DNA from: Rhizobium altiplani
GTDB lineage: Bacteria; Pseudomonadota; Alphaproteobacteria; Rhizobiales; Rhizobiaceae
NCBI RefSeq assembly: GCF_001542405.1
Contig: NZ_LNCD01000012.1
Coordinates: 58,105-122,104, forward strand
Direction: 5' to 3'
DNA length: 64,000 nt
Shown: one piece after another, positions 9,221-19,066 of the stretch
How positions within the stretch are numbered: the first letter of the stretch is position 1
How the letters are laid out: each line of letters starts with the position of its first letter
Made by a program: the position numbers and the translations under genes
The notes under the pieces: generated by a model
Seen by the model: only the letters and a program-made list of their open reading frames with translations
Databases searched by the model: none
Told to the model about the DNA's origin: nothing

Positions 9221-9757
9221 ATGACCAGCATTCCTACCATCGAGACAGCGCGACTGCTGCTACGTCCGCACACCGTTGACGATTTTTCTGACTATATGAC
9301 GATGTGGAGCGACGAAGCGGTGGTGCGCTTCATCGGAGGTGTTCCCTCCACCCGCGAACAGGCCTGGGCACGCATGCTGCGTGTCGCCGGCATGTGGCAT
9401 CACATGGGTTTCGGATTTCTGGCGATCGAGGAAAAGCAGTCAGGGCGTTTCATCGGGGAAGCAGGCTTCCTCGACATGAAACGGGATATGCACCCCGTTT
9501 CCACGGAAGGCACTCTGGAGACCGGTTGGGGACTGATGCCCTTCGCGCAAGGGCACGGCTACGCCAGCGAAGCGCTCACGGCGCTGATCGCCTGGGCGGA
9601 AGAGCGGTTCCCCTCCAAGCCAATGACCTGCATTATCGACCCGGGGAACGATCCCTCGCTGCGCCTGGCGCGCAAGCTCGGCTTCCGCGAAGTCCAGCGA
9701 TGCAACTACAATGGAGAGGTTATTCTGCTTTCGCGGTCGGGAACTCCGCCAGCCTAG
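9221..9757 (+). CDS. GNAT-family N-acetyltransferase (RimJ/RimL type)
   Basis: Acetyl-CoA-dependent acetyltransferase of the group related to ribosomal-protein N-acetylases. The 178-residue product opens with IPTIETARLLLRPHTVDDF, keeps GEAGFLDM, TGWGLMPFAQGHGYASEA (acetyl-CoA pyrophosphate loop, about 105-122) and the C-terminal RLARKLGFREVQR. The start MTSIPT has a GAGGGGAA ribosome site 8 bp upstream. Its last 38 bp overlap the 3' end of ribE on the opposite strand. The acceptor is unknown. Confidence 0.88.
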   Translation: MTSIPTIETARLLLRPHTVDDFSDYMTMWSDEAVVRFIGGVPSTREQAWARMLRVAGMWHHMGFGFLAIEEKQSGRFIGEAGFLDMKRDMHPVSTEGTLETGWGLMPFAQGHGYASEALTALIAWAEERFPSKPMTCIIDPGNDPSLRLARKLGFREVQRCNYNGEVILLSRSGTPPA

Positions 9758-10340
9758 CGGCATAGCGCGCCATGGTATCGACTTCGAAATTGACGAAGTC
9801 GCCTGCCTTGCGTTCGCCCCAGGTCGTGACCTCAAGCGTGTGACGGATCAGCAGGACGTCGAAATCGGTACCGTCCACAGCGTTGACGGTGAGCGACGTG
9901 CCATCCAGAGCGATAGAGCCCTTGGGTGCAACGAACTTGGCGAGATGTTCAGGCGCACGCAGGCGAAAGCGCGTCGCATCGCCCTCTTCCGTCACCGAGA
10001 GGATCTCGGCCTTGCCATCAACATGACCGGAAACGATGTGGCCGCCGAGTTCGTCGCCGATCTTCAGCGAGCGCTCGAGATTGATGCGGGTACCTTCCTT
10101 CCACGTCCCGATCGTCGTCAGGCGCAGAGCCTCTTCCCAAGCTTCGACCTCGAACCAGCGGCCGTTGCTGCCCTCGCCGGGCAGGCCGGTCACCGTCAGG
10201 CAGATACCGGAGTGCGAGATCGAGGCGCCCATGTCGATGGTCGCCGGATCATAGGCAGTGGCGACACGCAGCTTGATGCCTTCCTTCAATGGGAAAACAG
10301 ATTCGATCTTGCCGACGTCGGTGACAATTCCGGTAAACAT
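9720..10340 (-). CDS. ribE: Riboflavin synthase, alpha chain
   Basis: Dismutates two 6,7-dimethyl-8-ribityllumazine molecules to riboflavin. The 206-residue protein begins with the invariant MFTGIV and consists of two repeated lumazine-binding barrels, the second starting near GHIVSGHVDGKAEI (about 97-110). SHSGICLTV and ALDGTSLTVNAVD are matching repeat motifs. Its ATG shares one base with the ribD stop, so translation is coupled. Its 3' end overlaps the convergent GNAT gene by 38 bp. Confidence 0.96.
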   Translation of the reverse strand: MFTGIVTDVGKIESVFPLKEGIKLRVATAYDPATIDMGASISHSGICLTVTGLPGEGSNGRWFEVEAWEEALRLTTIGTWKEGTRINLERSLKIGDELGGHIVSGHVDGKAEILSVTEEGDATRFRLRAPEHLAKFVAPKGSIALDGTSLTVNAVDGTDFDVLLIRHTLEVTTWGERKAGDFVNFEVDTMARYAARLAEFPTAKAE

Positions 10341-11449
10341 CAAAGCTCTCTTTCGTATTCGTCCAGGCGATCGTCGCCAAACATGAAGGTGCCCCTGTGC
10401 AGGAAGCCCGATGGCATATCGGTCTTCTGGACCGGCGATTCAATACCGTCCTGCCCGATCACCGCAGGGCCTTGATAGAGGAGGATGCGGTCGATGTAAC
10501 CGGCATCCAGGAAAAGCTTCGCCGTCCGCGCGCCGCCTTCGATGACAAGCGAAGAAATTCCGCGCGATGCTAGTGCAGGCAGCAGTTGGTCGGGCCGGTA
10601 GGGACTGCATTGGACCACTTCGACGCCAGCCTGATCTAAAGCGTCTCGTCGTGCGAGAAAGGCCTCGTCCTCGCTATTGTCGAAGCGGGGCGGTTCGGCC
10701 GCGACGACGATCAATGGCACCTGCTTGGCCGTCGCGACCAGCTTGCTGTCCAAGGGCAAAGAGAGATCTTCATCGAGCACGACACGAACCGGTGAGCGGG
10801 CCTCAAGTCCAGGCATGCGAACGGTGAGCAAGGGATCATCGGCGATCGCAGTCCCGATCCCAACCAGAATCGCATCGGTTTCGGCGCGCAGCTTCTGCAC
10901 CTCTACCCGTGCCGCAGGCCCAGTGATCGCAATCTGCCCCTCGCCCTTTTTTCCGATCATGCCGTCAGCGGAAACCGCAAGCTTGAGAGTCACATAGGGC
11001 CGGTTCTTCGTCTGCCGTGTGAGGTAAGCAGCAAGCGAACGCTTGCCTTCCTTTTCGAGAATTCCTGACTCGACCTCGATCCCCGCATCGCGCAGCATGG
11101 CAATGCCCCTGCCCGAGACACGCGGATCCGGATCGGTGACGCTTATCACCACACGACCAACGCCGTAGGCAATCAGCGCCTCCGCGCAGGGTGGTGTCTT
11201 GCCGTAATGCGAGCAGGGTTCGAGCGTGACATAGGCGGTGGCGCCGCGCGCCAGTTCGCCGGCTTCGGCCAGGGCCTGCGGTTCGGCGTGGGGACGCCCG
11301 CCGACTGCCGTCACTGCACGGCCGACGATCTGACCGTCACGCACGATCACGCAGCCGACGGAAGGATTGGTAGATGTCTGGCCGAGATGCAGGAGACCCA
11401 GGCGGATCGCCTCTTCCATGAAACGCGCGTCGTCTTCCGAAGCGCTCAT
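10340..11449 (-). CDS. ribD: Bifunctional riboflavin deaminase/reductase RibD
   Basis: Deaminates the pyrimidine product of GTP cyclohydrolase II and then reduces its ribose chain. The 369-residue protein has an N-terminal zinc deaminase domain (HAEPQAL near 49-55 and PCSHYGKTPPCAEALI near 77-92) and a C-terminal NADPH reductase domain from about 145 (RPYVTLKLAVSADG). Both domains look intact. It begins 3 bp after nrdR and ends overlapping ribE. Confidence 0.97.
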   Translation of the reverse strand: MSASEDDARFMEEAIRLGLLHLGQTSTNPSVGCVIVRDGQIVGRAVTAVGGRPHAEPQALAEAGELARGATAYVTLEPCSHYGKTPPCAEALIAYGVGRVVISVTDPDPRVSGRGIAMLRDAGIEVESGILEKEGKRSLAAYLTRQTKNRPYVTLKLAVSADGMIGKKGEGQIAITGPAARVEVQKLRAETDAILVGIGTAIADDPLLTVRMPGLEARSPVRVVLDEDLSLPLDSKLVATAKQVPLIVVAAEPPRFDNSEDEAFLARRDALDQAGVEVVQCSPYRPDQLLPALASRGISSLVIEGGARTAKLFLDAGYIDRILLYQGPAVIGQDGIESPVQKTDMPSGFLHRGTFMFGDDRLDEYEREL

Positions 11450-11452
11450 GAG

Positions 11453-11929
11453 CTAGTTGTCCAGGGGATCGCGGGCGATCTTGGCGTTGATCTCGGAAAT
11501 GACTTTCTCGAAATCCTCGGCATGCGAAAAATCCCGATAGACAGAGGCATAGCGAACGAAACCAACATCATCCAGGCTCTTCAATGCTTCCAACACCTGA
11601 AGGCCGATCTGCTCGGAGCTGATCTCGACTTCGCCGGAGCTTTCAAGCCGTCGAACGATGCCGGATACCGCACGTTCGATGCGGTCGCGGTCGACGGGAC
11701 GCTTGCGCAGTGCGATCTCGAAAGATCGCACCAACTTGTCGCGGTCGAACGGTACCTTGCGGCCGGTCTTCTTCGACACCATCAGCTCGCGCAGCTGCAC
11801 GCGCTCGAAGGTCGTGAAACGACCGCCGCAATCGGGACAAATACGCCTGCGGCGGATGGACGTATTGTCCTCCGCCGGGCGTGAATCCTTGACCTGTGTG
11901 TCTTCCGATCCGCAGAATGGGCAGCGCAT
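11453..11929 (-). CDS. nrdR: Transcriptional repressor NrdR
   Basis: ATP/dATP-sensing repressor of ribonucleotide reductase genes. The 158-residue protein has the N-terminal zinc ribbon ([11 protein letters not shown], then [14 protein letters not shown]) and an ATP-cone domain from about 46 ([18 protein letters not shown]). Length and start are canonical. It lies 9 bp after glyA and 3 bp before ribD, a conserved alphaproteobacterial order. Confidence 0.97.
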   Translation of the reverse strand: MRCPFCGSEDTQVKDSRPAEDNTSIRRRRICPDCGGRFTTFERVQLRELMVSKKTGRKVPFDRDKLVRSFEIALRKRPVDRDRIERAVSGIVRRLESSGEVEISSEQIGLQVLEALKSLDDVGFVRYASVYRDFSHAEDFEKVISEINAKIARDPLDN

Positions 11930-11938
11930 GCGTTATCC

Positions 11939-13237
<1,299 letters not shown>

Positions 13238-13353
13238 GAGCGGGCTCCTCAACTGGAATGCGCGAAGGTATTAGCGCCCCGCCCTTTCAAGGGCAATACG
13301 GAGAACGACATTTGCTAGGCAATCTACGCGCCGCGCGTTCTATGCCCGACAGG

Positions 13354-13385
13354 ACAACAAAAAACCGCGCCAGAGAGACGCGGTT
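13354..13385 (-). terminator. Terminator of the L,D-transpeptidase gene
   Basis: On the minus strand AAACCGCG pairs with CGCGGTTT across a short loop and is followed by a T-rich run. It lies 30 bp after the ldtP stop and separates that gene from glyA. Confidence 0.85.
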
Positions 13386-13414
13386 TCTTCAAAATCAAAC
13401 GCGATCCAATTGAC

Positions 13415-14719
13415 TTATTGAACCGGCTGCTCCGTGGTTGCGGTCGTGTCGAGCGCAAGCTCGGCGTTGCCGTCGAGCTGATAGATATCGTCGCGGAACT
13501 GCACGACGCCATCCGGCATGCCCCAGGCGGAAATGTAGACGAAATAAACCGGCACTTCTTCGGCGAGCTTGATCGGCGTGTTGACGCGGGTCGTGATGAC
13601 CTGCTCCATCTGCTGACGCGACCACGGCGGGGTCTCGCGCAGCAGCCACGTCGTCAGATCGCGAACGTTCTGGACGCGAACACAGCCCGAGGACTCAAAG
13701 CGCATCAGCTTGTTGAAGAGACCCTGCTGCGGCGTGTCATGCATATACTCGCCGTTCTTGTTGTAGAAGTTGATCTTCGTGGACGCCATGGCGTTGATCT
13801 TGCCCGGGTCCTGACGGAACATGAAATTCGGAGCCTTCTCGGCATTCCAGTCCACCGTTTCCGGCGCCACCTCGTTGCCCTTTCCGTCGATCAGGCGAAT
13901 GGCATTCTTCTCGAGATAGGTCGGGTCCTTGCGCATCAGCGGTACGATGTCTTTTTCGACGATCGAGCGCGGTGCCGTCCAATAAGGATTGAGGATAACT
14001 TCGTAGATCTTCGAGTTGACGAGATGCGTCGGACGGCTGAGACGGCCAACGACCGCAGCGTGGCGCGTCGCAACGCTGCCGTCTTCCACGGCCTCGACGT
14101 AGGCGGCCGGAATGTTAACCATCACGTGGCGGCGTCCGAGCTCTTCCGGGAAGGTCTGGATGCGGATGAGGTTGGTGTTCAGCTGCTGCAGACGAACATC
14201 GGCCGGAATGTTCATGGCCTTCAAGGTGAACTCGCCGATGACGCCGTCGGCCGGAAGGCCGTGGCGCGCCTGGAAGCGCTTGACGGCGCCGTCGACATAG
14301 GAATCAAACGCCGAAGACATGCCGGCCTCCCGCGGTAGGTCGCCTGTGATGGCAAGACGCTGGCGAAGGCTCTGGACGGCCGGGTCGGTCACGCCGATCT
14401 GCAAGCGCTGCTGGCTTGGGCTGACTTCGGGCCAACCGCCAGCCGAAGCGATCTGCTGATACTGGGCGATTGCCTGCTGGATGCTCGGCACCGACTGCGG
14501 CCCGAGAATCGGCGTGTTGGAAACGACAGCCGTTGCGGTGCGGGACGCAGCCTTCGCATCGAACTGATCGTCCCAATCGCCGCGTTGTGGAGCATTAATG
14601 AGCGAGTCGATCGCCGATTGCGCAAGTGCGGGGGCCGCCAATGCGCCCGCGCCAACCATTGCCGCAGACGTCAGAAACGCCCGACGAGAGAAAGCTTCAG
14701 TACCGATTTTCTTCGACAT
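13415..14719 (-). CDS. ldtP: L,D-transpeptidase with peptidoglycan-binding domain
   Basis: Cross-links or anchors peptidoglycan via 3-3 bonds in the periplasm. The 434-residue protein has a Tat-like signal (SRRAFLTSAAMVGAGALAAP, RR at 12-13), a PG-binding helical domain at about 112-170 (VKRFQARHGLPADGVIG), and a YkuD domain with His327 and the active-site SSGCVRVQN, Cys346 and Arg348. All catalytic residues are present. The MarR-type gene upstream matches LdtR, which controls ldtP in Liberibacter and rhizobia (known for the family), so I use that name by context. Confidence 0.93.
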   Translation of the reverse strand: MSKKIGTEAFSRRAFLTSAAMVGAGALAAPALAQSAIDSLINAPQRGDWDDQFDAKAASRTATAVVSNTPILGPQSVPSIQQAIAQYQQIASAGGWPEVSPSQQRLQIGVTDPAVQSLRQRLAITGDLPREAGMSSAFDSYVDGAVKRFQARHGLPADGVIGEFTLKAMNIPADVRLQQLNTNLIRIQTFPEELGRRHVMVNIPAAYVEAVEDGSVATRHAAVVGRLSRPTHLVNSKIYEVILNPYWTAPRSIVEKDIVPLMRKDPTYLEKNAIRLIDGKGNEVAPETVDWNAEKAPNFMFRQDPGKINAMASTKINFYNKNGEYMHDTPQQGLFNKLMRFESSGCVRVQNVRDLTTWLLRETPPWSRQQMEQVITTRVNTPIKLAEEVPVYFVYISAWGMPDGVVQFRDDIYQLDGNAELALDTTATTEQPVQ

Positions 14720-15343
14720 TCATCCCAACCACTAAATTGCCGCCGCTTGAGAGACCGGCAGCCTTCGCTATCCCTGCGAGAACGCAGATCTCTCTATCAA
14801 CCCGTCGCTACGGCGCATCGCACAATCTCTCTGCCGGCGATCACATGATTGCGAGCCAGGGAGCGCGAGGTTGTCAGACCTCAATTTGGGAAGCGCCCTT
14901 TGCCGTGTATTTCCGCTGACATGCTAATATGGCCAATTCGTGTCGCCCTGCACCACGCTCAACCGTCGGTCGCGGGCGATGCGCAAAGAACCATATCCAT
15001 CCACAGAAATGTGGCGGTTAATAGCGGCTAAAAAACGGCTTGAATACAGTCGATTATGCTTGCCTGCCATGCGTTGCAAAGATGTCACGACCTCGCAGAC
15101 AAGGCGCGGATTACGCGCGTCCGGTCCGCCCACTGCCTGCAACAAATAGAGCTGACGTCGCGACCGCGTCGCGTGATTCCCGGGAAACCCCAAGCTCGTC
15201 GCGAGGTCATTGTCCAAGTCGGCGACCGAGTAGGCAGCCCGGCACCGAGACGCTGCTAACGGCGAAAAGGCGCTACGGAATACCGTTGCGCCCTTTCGTG
15301 CCTTGGAGGTCCGATAAGCCAGCAGGGAAGTTGGCTTACGAGA
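14720..15343. other. 624-bp gap between ldtP and ldtR
   Basis: No open frame here resembles a gene. The left half must hold the ldtP promoter and an unusually long space for regulation; two hairpins near 15263-15338 belong to the ldtR 3' end. A small RNA is possible but nothing decisive is visible. Confidence 0.5.
15263..15338 (-). terminator. Hairpins at the 3' end of ldtR
   Basis: Two inverted repeats follow the ldtR stop on the minus strand: TAAGCCA/TGGCTTA (15315-15338) and a longer stem in which AAAGGGCGCAACGG pairs with CCGTAGCGCCTTTT (15263-15296). The second, GC-rich and ending in a T-run, is the likelier terminator. Confidence 0.55.
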
Positions 15344-15859
15344 TTACAGGCGATAGAGGATCTGGTCGTTCCAGAAGCGGTCCAGACGGGTAAGCAGCTT
15401 GTTCATCTGCGTGAATTCGTCGGAGCCGATGCCGCCAACCTTGTCGATCGAGCCGACGTGACGTTCATAGAGCTTGGCGACGGTTTCAGCGATGTCCTGA
15501 CCCGCTTCCGTCAGGCTGATGCGGACCGAGCGACGGTCGATGCGCGAGCGCTGATGGTTGATGAAGCCGAGATCGACAAGCTTCTTGACGTTGTAGGAAA
15601 CGTTGGAACCCAGGTAGTAACCGCGGGAGCGAAGTTCGCCGGCGGTGAGCTCGGAGTTGCCGATGTTGAAGAGAAGAAGTGCCTGGACGGCATTGACGTC
15701 GCTGCGACCCTGGCGGTCGAACTCGTCCTTGATGACGTCGAGGAGACGGCGGTGAAGACGTTCAACAAGATGAAGGGATTCCATGTAAAGATCACGGATG
15801 CCTTGTTCCTGCTGGTCACGGAAGTTCGATACCGCCTGCGGCTTGATTTTCGTGTTCAT
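15344..15859 (-). CDS. ldtR: MarR-family regulator LdtR
   Basis: Winged-helix DNA-binding regulator, 171 residues. The recognition region reads LTAGELRSRGYYLGSNVSYNVKKLV (about 70-94), followed by the wing RSRIDRRSVRISLTEAG. LdtR of Liberibacter asiaticus and its Sinorhizobium relative activate ldtP, govern osmotic tolerance and are known for this gene pairing; here ldtP lies 624 bp downstream on the same strand. Length is somewhat longer than classic MarR, as in LdtR. I infer that it controls ldtP. Confidence 0.88.
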   Translation of the reverse strand: MNTKIKPQAVSNFRDQQEQGIRDLYMESLHLVERLHRRLLDVIKDEFDRQGRSDVNAVQALLLFNIGNSELTAGELRSRGYYLGSNVSYNVKKLVDLGFINHQRSRIDRRSVRISLTEAGQDIAETVAKLYERHVGSIDKVGGIGSDEFTQMNKLLTRLDRFWNDQILYRL

Positions 15860-15989
15860 GATGACTGCCTCACTGTTTTGTTTGGCGGTGTTGGTTTTCT
15901 TCCCGCCTTGAGACAGACCCTATCGAATACAAATAAAATTCTACTTAAACCGCAGGCTTAACAGTGCCTTACCGGAAACCCTAGATGTA

Positions 15990-16427
15990 TCAGGGTAAAT
16001 CAACGCTTACCTGCTGGCGCCGCTTGCGCTTTTCGTACCAGAGCGCAACACGGAATCCCAGGTAGACCAGGACGACCGCGGCATGCAGCAAAACGATCAG
16101 CCGGTTGGACCCGAAAACCTCCGGCATGAAGCCGTACATGATGATCTGTCCGCCTGCCGCGAGCACCCAGATAACCGGCCCCCAGGAGACGGCCAGCCAT
16201 AGACCGAGAGAGGCGACGGGGAAGAGAACGGCGAGGCTGGTGCTTGCGACCTTCCACGGAAGGCTGAGCAGATCGAAGCGCCCTGCCCCGACCAGCGAAT
16301 AGCCGACGAGCATCGCCCAATACTGCAATCCGAACCAGAAGCAGGAAACGGCGACAAGCCGCAGGAACAGGATGAAGAGAACGCTGGTCAGCGTCCGCTT
16401 AGGTATCGTCGGAGAATCAGCGTCCAT
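15990..16427 (-). CDS. DUF6163 membrane protein
   Basis: A 145-residue inner-membrane protein with about four hydrophobic helices (roughly 13-35, 47-70, 77-95, 107-128) and a basic cytosolic tail (WYEKRKRRQQ). The pattern and the position between ldtR and hemB fit the small alphaproteobacterial family DUF6163, of unknown function. It is transcribed toward ldtR, 130 bp upstream of it, and could share its transcript. No catalytic motif is seen. Confidence 0.75.
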   Translation of the reverse strand: MDADSPTIPKRTLTSVLFILFLRLVAVSCFWFGLQYWAMLVGYSLVGAGRFDLLSLPWKVASTSLAVLFPVASLGLWLAVSWGPVIWVLAAGGQIIMYGFMPEVFGSNRLIVLLHAAVVLVYLGFRVALWYEKRKRRQQVSVDLP

Positions 16428-16562
16428 GTCTCAAACAATAGGGTTGCCGTTGCGACTTCGCCAGCGCCTCCTCCATTGCGGCCAATCGTCCGGTTTGGAT
16501 TTCGGCCACGCCATGATAATGAGCGCTTCGACTATTGGAATGGCAGAAAGCTGGAAACCACC

Positions 16563-17576
16563 ATGCAGGACAAGACCCATCTCGTCGACGAGATTACCGG
16601 CCATCGGCGCATGCGCCGCAATCGCAAGGCCGATTGGACGCGGCGCCTCGTGCAGGAGAACCGCCTGACGGTCGACGACCTGATCTGGCCGGTTTTCGTC
16701 GTTCCCGGCACGGGCATCGTCGAAGCGATCCCGGCGATGCCCGGCGTCAACCGCATGAGCGTGGATAGGCTGGTCGAAGCCACCAAGGAAGCGGCCGATC
16801 TCGGCATCCCTGCGATCGCGACCTTCCCGAACATCGAAATGGAACTGCGCGACGAAACAGGCTCGAACAGTCTTGAAACCAACAATCTGATCAACCAAGC
16901 GACAATTGCAATCAAGAAGGCGGTGCCCAATATCGGTGTCATCACTGACGTCGCGCTTGACCCCTTCACGAGCCATGGCCACGACGGGATCCTGCGACAG
17001 GGCGAGATCGTCAACGACGAGACGGTCGATCAGGTTGCGCGCGCGGCCGTCATGCAGGCCGATGCCGGCTCTGACATCATTTCGCCGTCGGAGATGATGG
17101 ACGGCAGAATCGGCGCCATCCGCCGCGCCCTTGACGCTGCCGGGCACCAGAATGTTGGTATTATGAGCTACGCCACCAAATTCGCCTCGGCATTCTATGG
17201 CCCCTACCGCGAGGCGATCTCCACCGGCGGTCTGCTCAAGGGTGACAAGAAGACTTACTACATTGATCCGGCAAACGGCACCGAAGCCATCCGCGACGCC
17301 GCGCTTGACGTGGAGGAAGGTGCCGACATGCTGATGGTCAAGCCGGGCCTGCCTTATCTCGACATCTGCTGGCGCATGAAGGAAGCCTTCGGTCTGCCGA
17401 CCTTCGCCTATCAGGTTTCGGGGGAGTACACGCAGATCAAGGCGGCCGCGATGAACGGCTGGATCGACGGCGAGCGCGCCATGCTGGAAACCCTGCTCTC
17501 GTTCAAGCGTGCGGGCTGCGACGGCGTCCTCACCTACTTTGCAGTCGAGGTGGCAAGAATCCTAGCCAGGCGCTGA
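16563..17576 (+). CDS. hemB: Delta-aminolevulinic acid dehydratase (porphobilinogen synthase)
   Basis: Joins two 5-aminolevulinate molecules into porphobilinogen in haem synthesis. The 337-residue protein has both active-site lysines, Lys206 (SYATKFASAFYGP) and Lys260 (MLMVKPGLPYLD). The metal region reads DVALDPFTSHGHDG (129-142) with aspartates in place of the zinc-binding cysteines, the magnesium type known from rhizobia. The ATG at MQDKTH gives the usual length; 29 upstream in-frame codons are rejected as arginine-rich and unlike the family. Confidence 0.97.
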   Translation: MQDKTHLVDEITGHRRMRRNRKADWTRRLVQENRLTVDDLIWPVFVVPGTGIVEAIPAMPGVNRMSVDRLVEATKEAADLGIPAIATFPNIEMELRDETGSNSLETNNLINQATIAIKKAVPNIGVITDVALDPFTSHGHDGILRQGEIVNDETVDQVARAAVMQADAGSDIISPSEMMDGRIGAIRRALDAAGHQNVGIMSYATKFASAFYGPYREAISTGGLLKGDKKTYYIDPANGTEAIRDAALDVEEGADMLMVKPGLPYLDICWRMKEAFGLPTFAYQVSGEYTQIKAAAMNGWIDGERAMLETLLSFKRAGCDGVLTYFAVEVARILARR

Positions 17577-17602
17577 TTGCGCGCCAATATTGCATTTGAG
17601 GG

Positions 17603-17633
17603 AAGCGATACCATATCAACGGCATCGCTTTTT
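17603..17633 (+). terminator. Terminator after hemB
   Basis: AAGCGAT (17603-17609) pairs with ATCGCTT (17624-17630), extended by a few internal pairs and followed by a short T-run. It sits in the short hemB-RDD gap just before the ribosome site of the next gene. Confidence 0.6.
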
Positions 17634-17651
17634 CGAAAGGAGACCGTAACG

Positions 17652-18110
17652 ATGACGCTCACGCCCAATCCGCTCTATGCTGCACCGGACGACTGGCGCG
17701 CCTATAGCGGCACGCTGAGCCGTCGTGTCTTCGCATTCATCCTCGACTACGTGATCATTCTGCTGCTCTGCATACCGGCGGCGGTCATTCTTTTCTTCCT
17801 GTCGATCGTCACACTGGGGCTCGGATTCTTTCTCTACCCGGCGCTGTTCGTGATCGTTGCAGGCCTGTATTTCGGCTTTACGGTGGGCGGTTCCCAGCAG
17901 GCCTCATTCGGCATGCGCGCAATGGGCATTGCCATCATCCGCGTCGACGGGCAGCCGATGGACTTCCTGACGGCCATCGTTCACCTGGCGCTTTTCTGGA
18001 TCCTGAACTCAGTCCTGACGCCGCTGATTCTGCTGGTTGGCCTGTTCACCGAACGCAGCCGGTTGATCCACGATTTTCTGGTTGGCACCGTCACGGTACG
18101 CACCGCCTGA
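17652..18110 (+). CDS. RDD-family membrane protein
   Basis: A 152-residue integral membrane protein. After a cytosolic N-terminus the RDD-type signature appears (RRVFAFILDYVIILLL, Arg and Asp in the first helix), then helices near 40-62 and 64-85, and GMRAMGIAIIRVDG. The family has been linked to ion exchange or transport in a few bacteria, but the substrate here is unknown. AAAGGAG precedes the chosen ATG; the 25 upstream codons lie over the hemB terminator. It is followed by its own hairpin terminator. Confidence 0.85.
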   Translation: MTLTPNPLYAAPDDWRAYSGTLSRRVFAFILDYVIILLLCIPAAVILFFLSIVTLGLGFFLYPALFVIVAGLYFGFTVGGSQQASFGMRAMGIAIIRVDGQPMDFLTAIVHLALFWILNSVLTPLILLVGLFTERSRLIHDFLVGTVTVRTA

Positions 18111-18140
18111 TCAGGCTCGCCACAAGCTAAAATAAACGCT

Positions 18141-18166
18141 GCTCCCGACCTTTGCCGGGAGCCTTT
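18141..18166 (+). terminator. Terminator after the RDD gene
   Basis: GCTCCCG (18141-18147) pairs with CGGGAGC (18156-18162) across an 8-base loop, followed by CTTTC. The T-run is weak. Confidence 0.6.
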
Positions 18167-18289
18167 CGACGCCATATCCAAAAGTATGACGCGCGACATC
18201 GGGCAGGAGAACGGCCCCGCTGTTGACGTTTTTTATTCTTAAGTCATCCTGTCAGATAAGCAGCGAACCAAAGGAAATCTCCGCAACAG

Positions 18290-19066
18290 ATGAATACGCA
18301 GACGACGCCATCACCGCAGTTCTACCTGACTGCTCCGGCTGCGTGCCCCTATCTGGCCAACGAGATGGAACGTAAGGTCTTCACGCATCTCGTCGGTCCC
18401 CGCGCAGCGGAGATGAACGATATCCTGACACAGGGCGGCTTTCGCCGGTCGCAGAACATCGCCTATCGTCCGGCCTGCGAGGCCTGCCGCGCCTGCATTT
18501 CCGTGCGCATCCTCGCACAGGAATTCCTGCCGACGAAGTCGATGAAGCGCGTGCTGGCAACGAACGCCGACATCATCTCCACGGAATTCCCTGCCCAACC
18601 TTCCAGCGAACAATATTCGCTGTTCCGACGCTATCTCGATTTTCGCCACCAGCAGGGCGGAATGTCCGACATGACGGTGCTCGACTATGCCATCATGGTC
18701 GAAGACACCCATGTGAACACCAAAATCATCGAGTATCGGCTTCGAAAGGAAGGGACGGGCCTGGAAGAGCGCCCGACCGGCGAGCTCTTGGCCGCCGCCC
18801 TGACCGATACCATGAGCGATGGCCTGTCCATGGTTTATTCCTACTTCAACCCTGACATGGATCGCCGCTCCCTTGGCACGTTCATGATCCTTGATCACAT
18901 CAGGCGCACAAAGGCCTTGGGTCTTCCACACGTCTACCTCGGCTACTGGGTTCAAGGGTCGAGGAAAATGGACTACAAGACTCGCTTCCAGCCGCAGGAG
19001 CATCTGACTTCGCGCGGCTGGGAACGTTTCGATCCCTCCGTATTGCCCGAAAGCCCGCGCTACTAA
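18290..19066 (+). CDS. bpt: Aspartate/glutamate leucyltransferase (Bpt)
   Basis: Adds leucine from Leu-tRNA to proteins with N-terminal Asp or Glu, marking them for ClpS/ClpAP degradation. The 258-residue sequence shows [13 protein letters not shown] (cysteine cluster near 61-73), [14 protein letters not shown] and [22 protein letters not shown], all hallmarks of the bacterial ATE1-like group. Length is typical. The EamA gene begins directly after its stop, so the two are probably one unit. Confidence 0.96.
   Translation: MNTQTTPSPQFYLTAPAACPYLANEMERKVFTHLVGPRAAEMNDILTQGGFRRSQNIAYRPACEACRACISVRILAQEFLPTKSMKRVLATNADIISTEFPAQPSSEQYSLFRRYLDFRHQQGGMSDMTVLDYAIMVEDTHVNTKIIEYRLRKEGTGLEERPTGELLAAALTDTMSDGLSMVYSYFNPDMDRRSLGTFMILDHIRRTKALGLPHVYLGYWVQGSRKMDYKTRFQPQEHLTSRGWERFDPSVLPESPRY

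Noticed and set aside
13238..13353. Glycine riboswitch before glyA
   Set aside because: Only a small GCCCTT/AAGGGC palindrome with a two-base centre is present.
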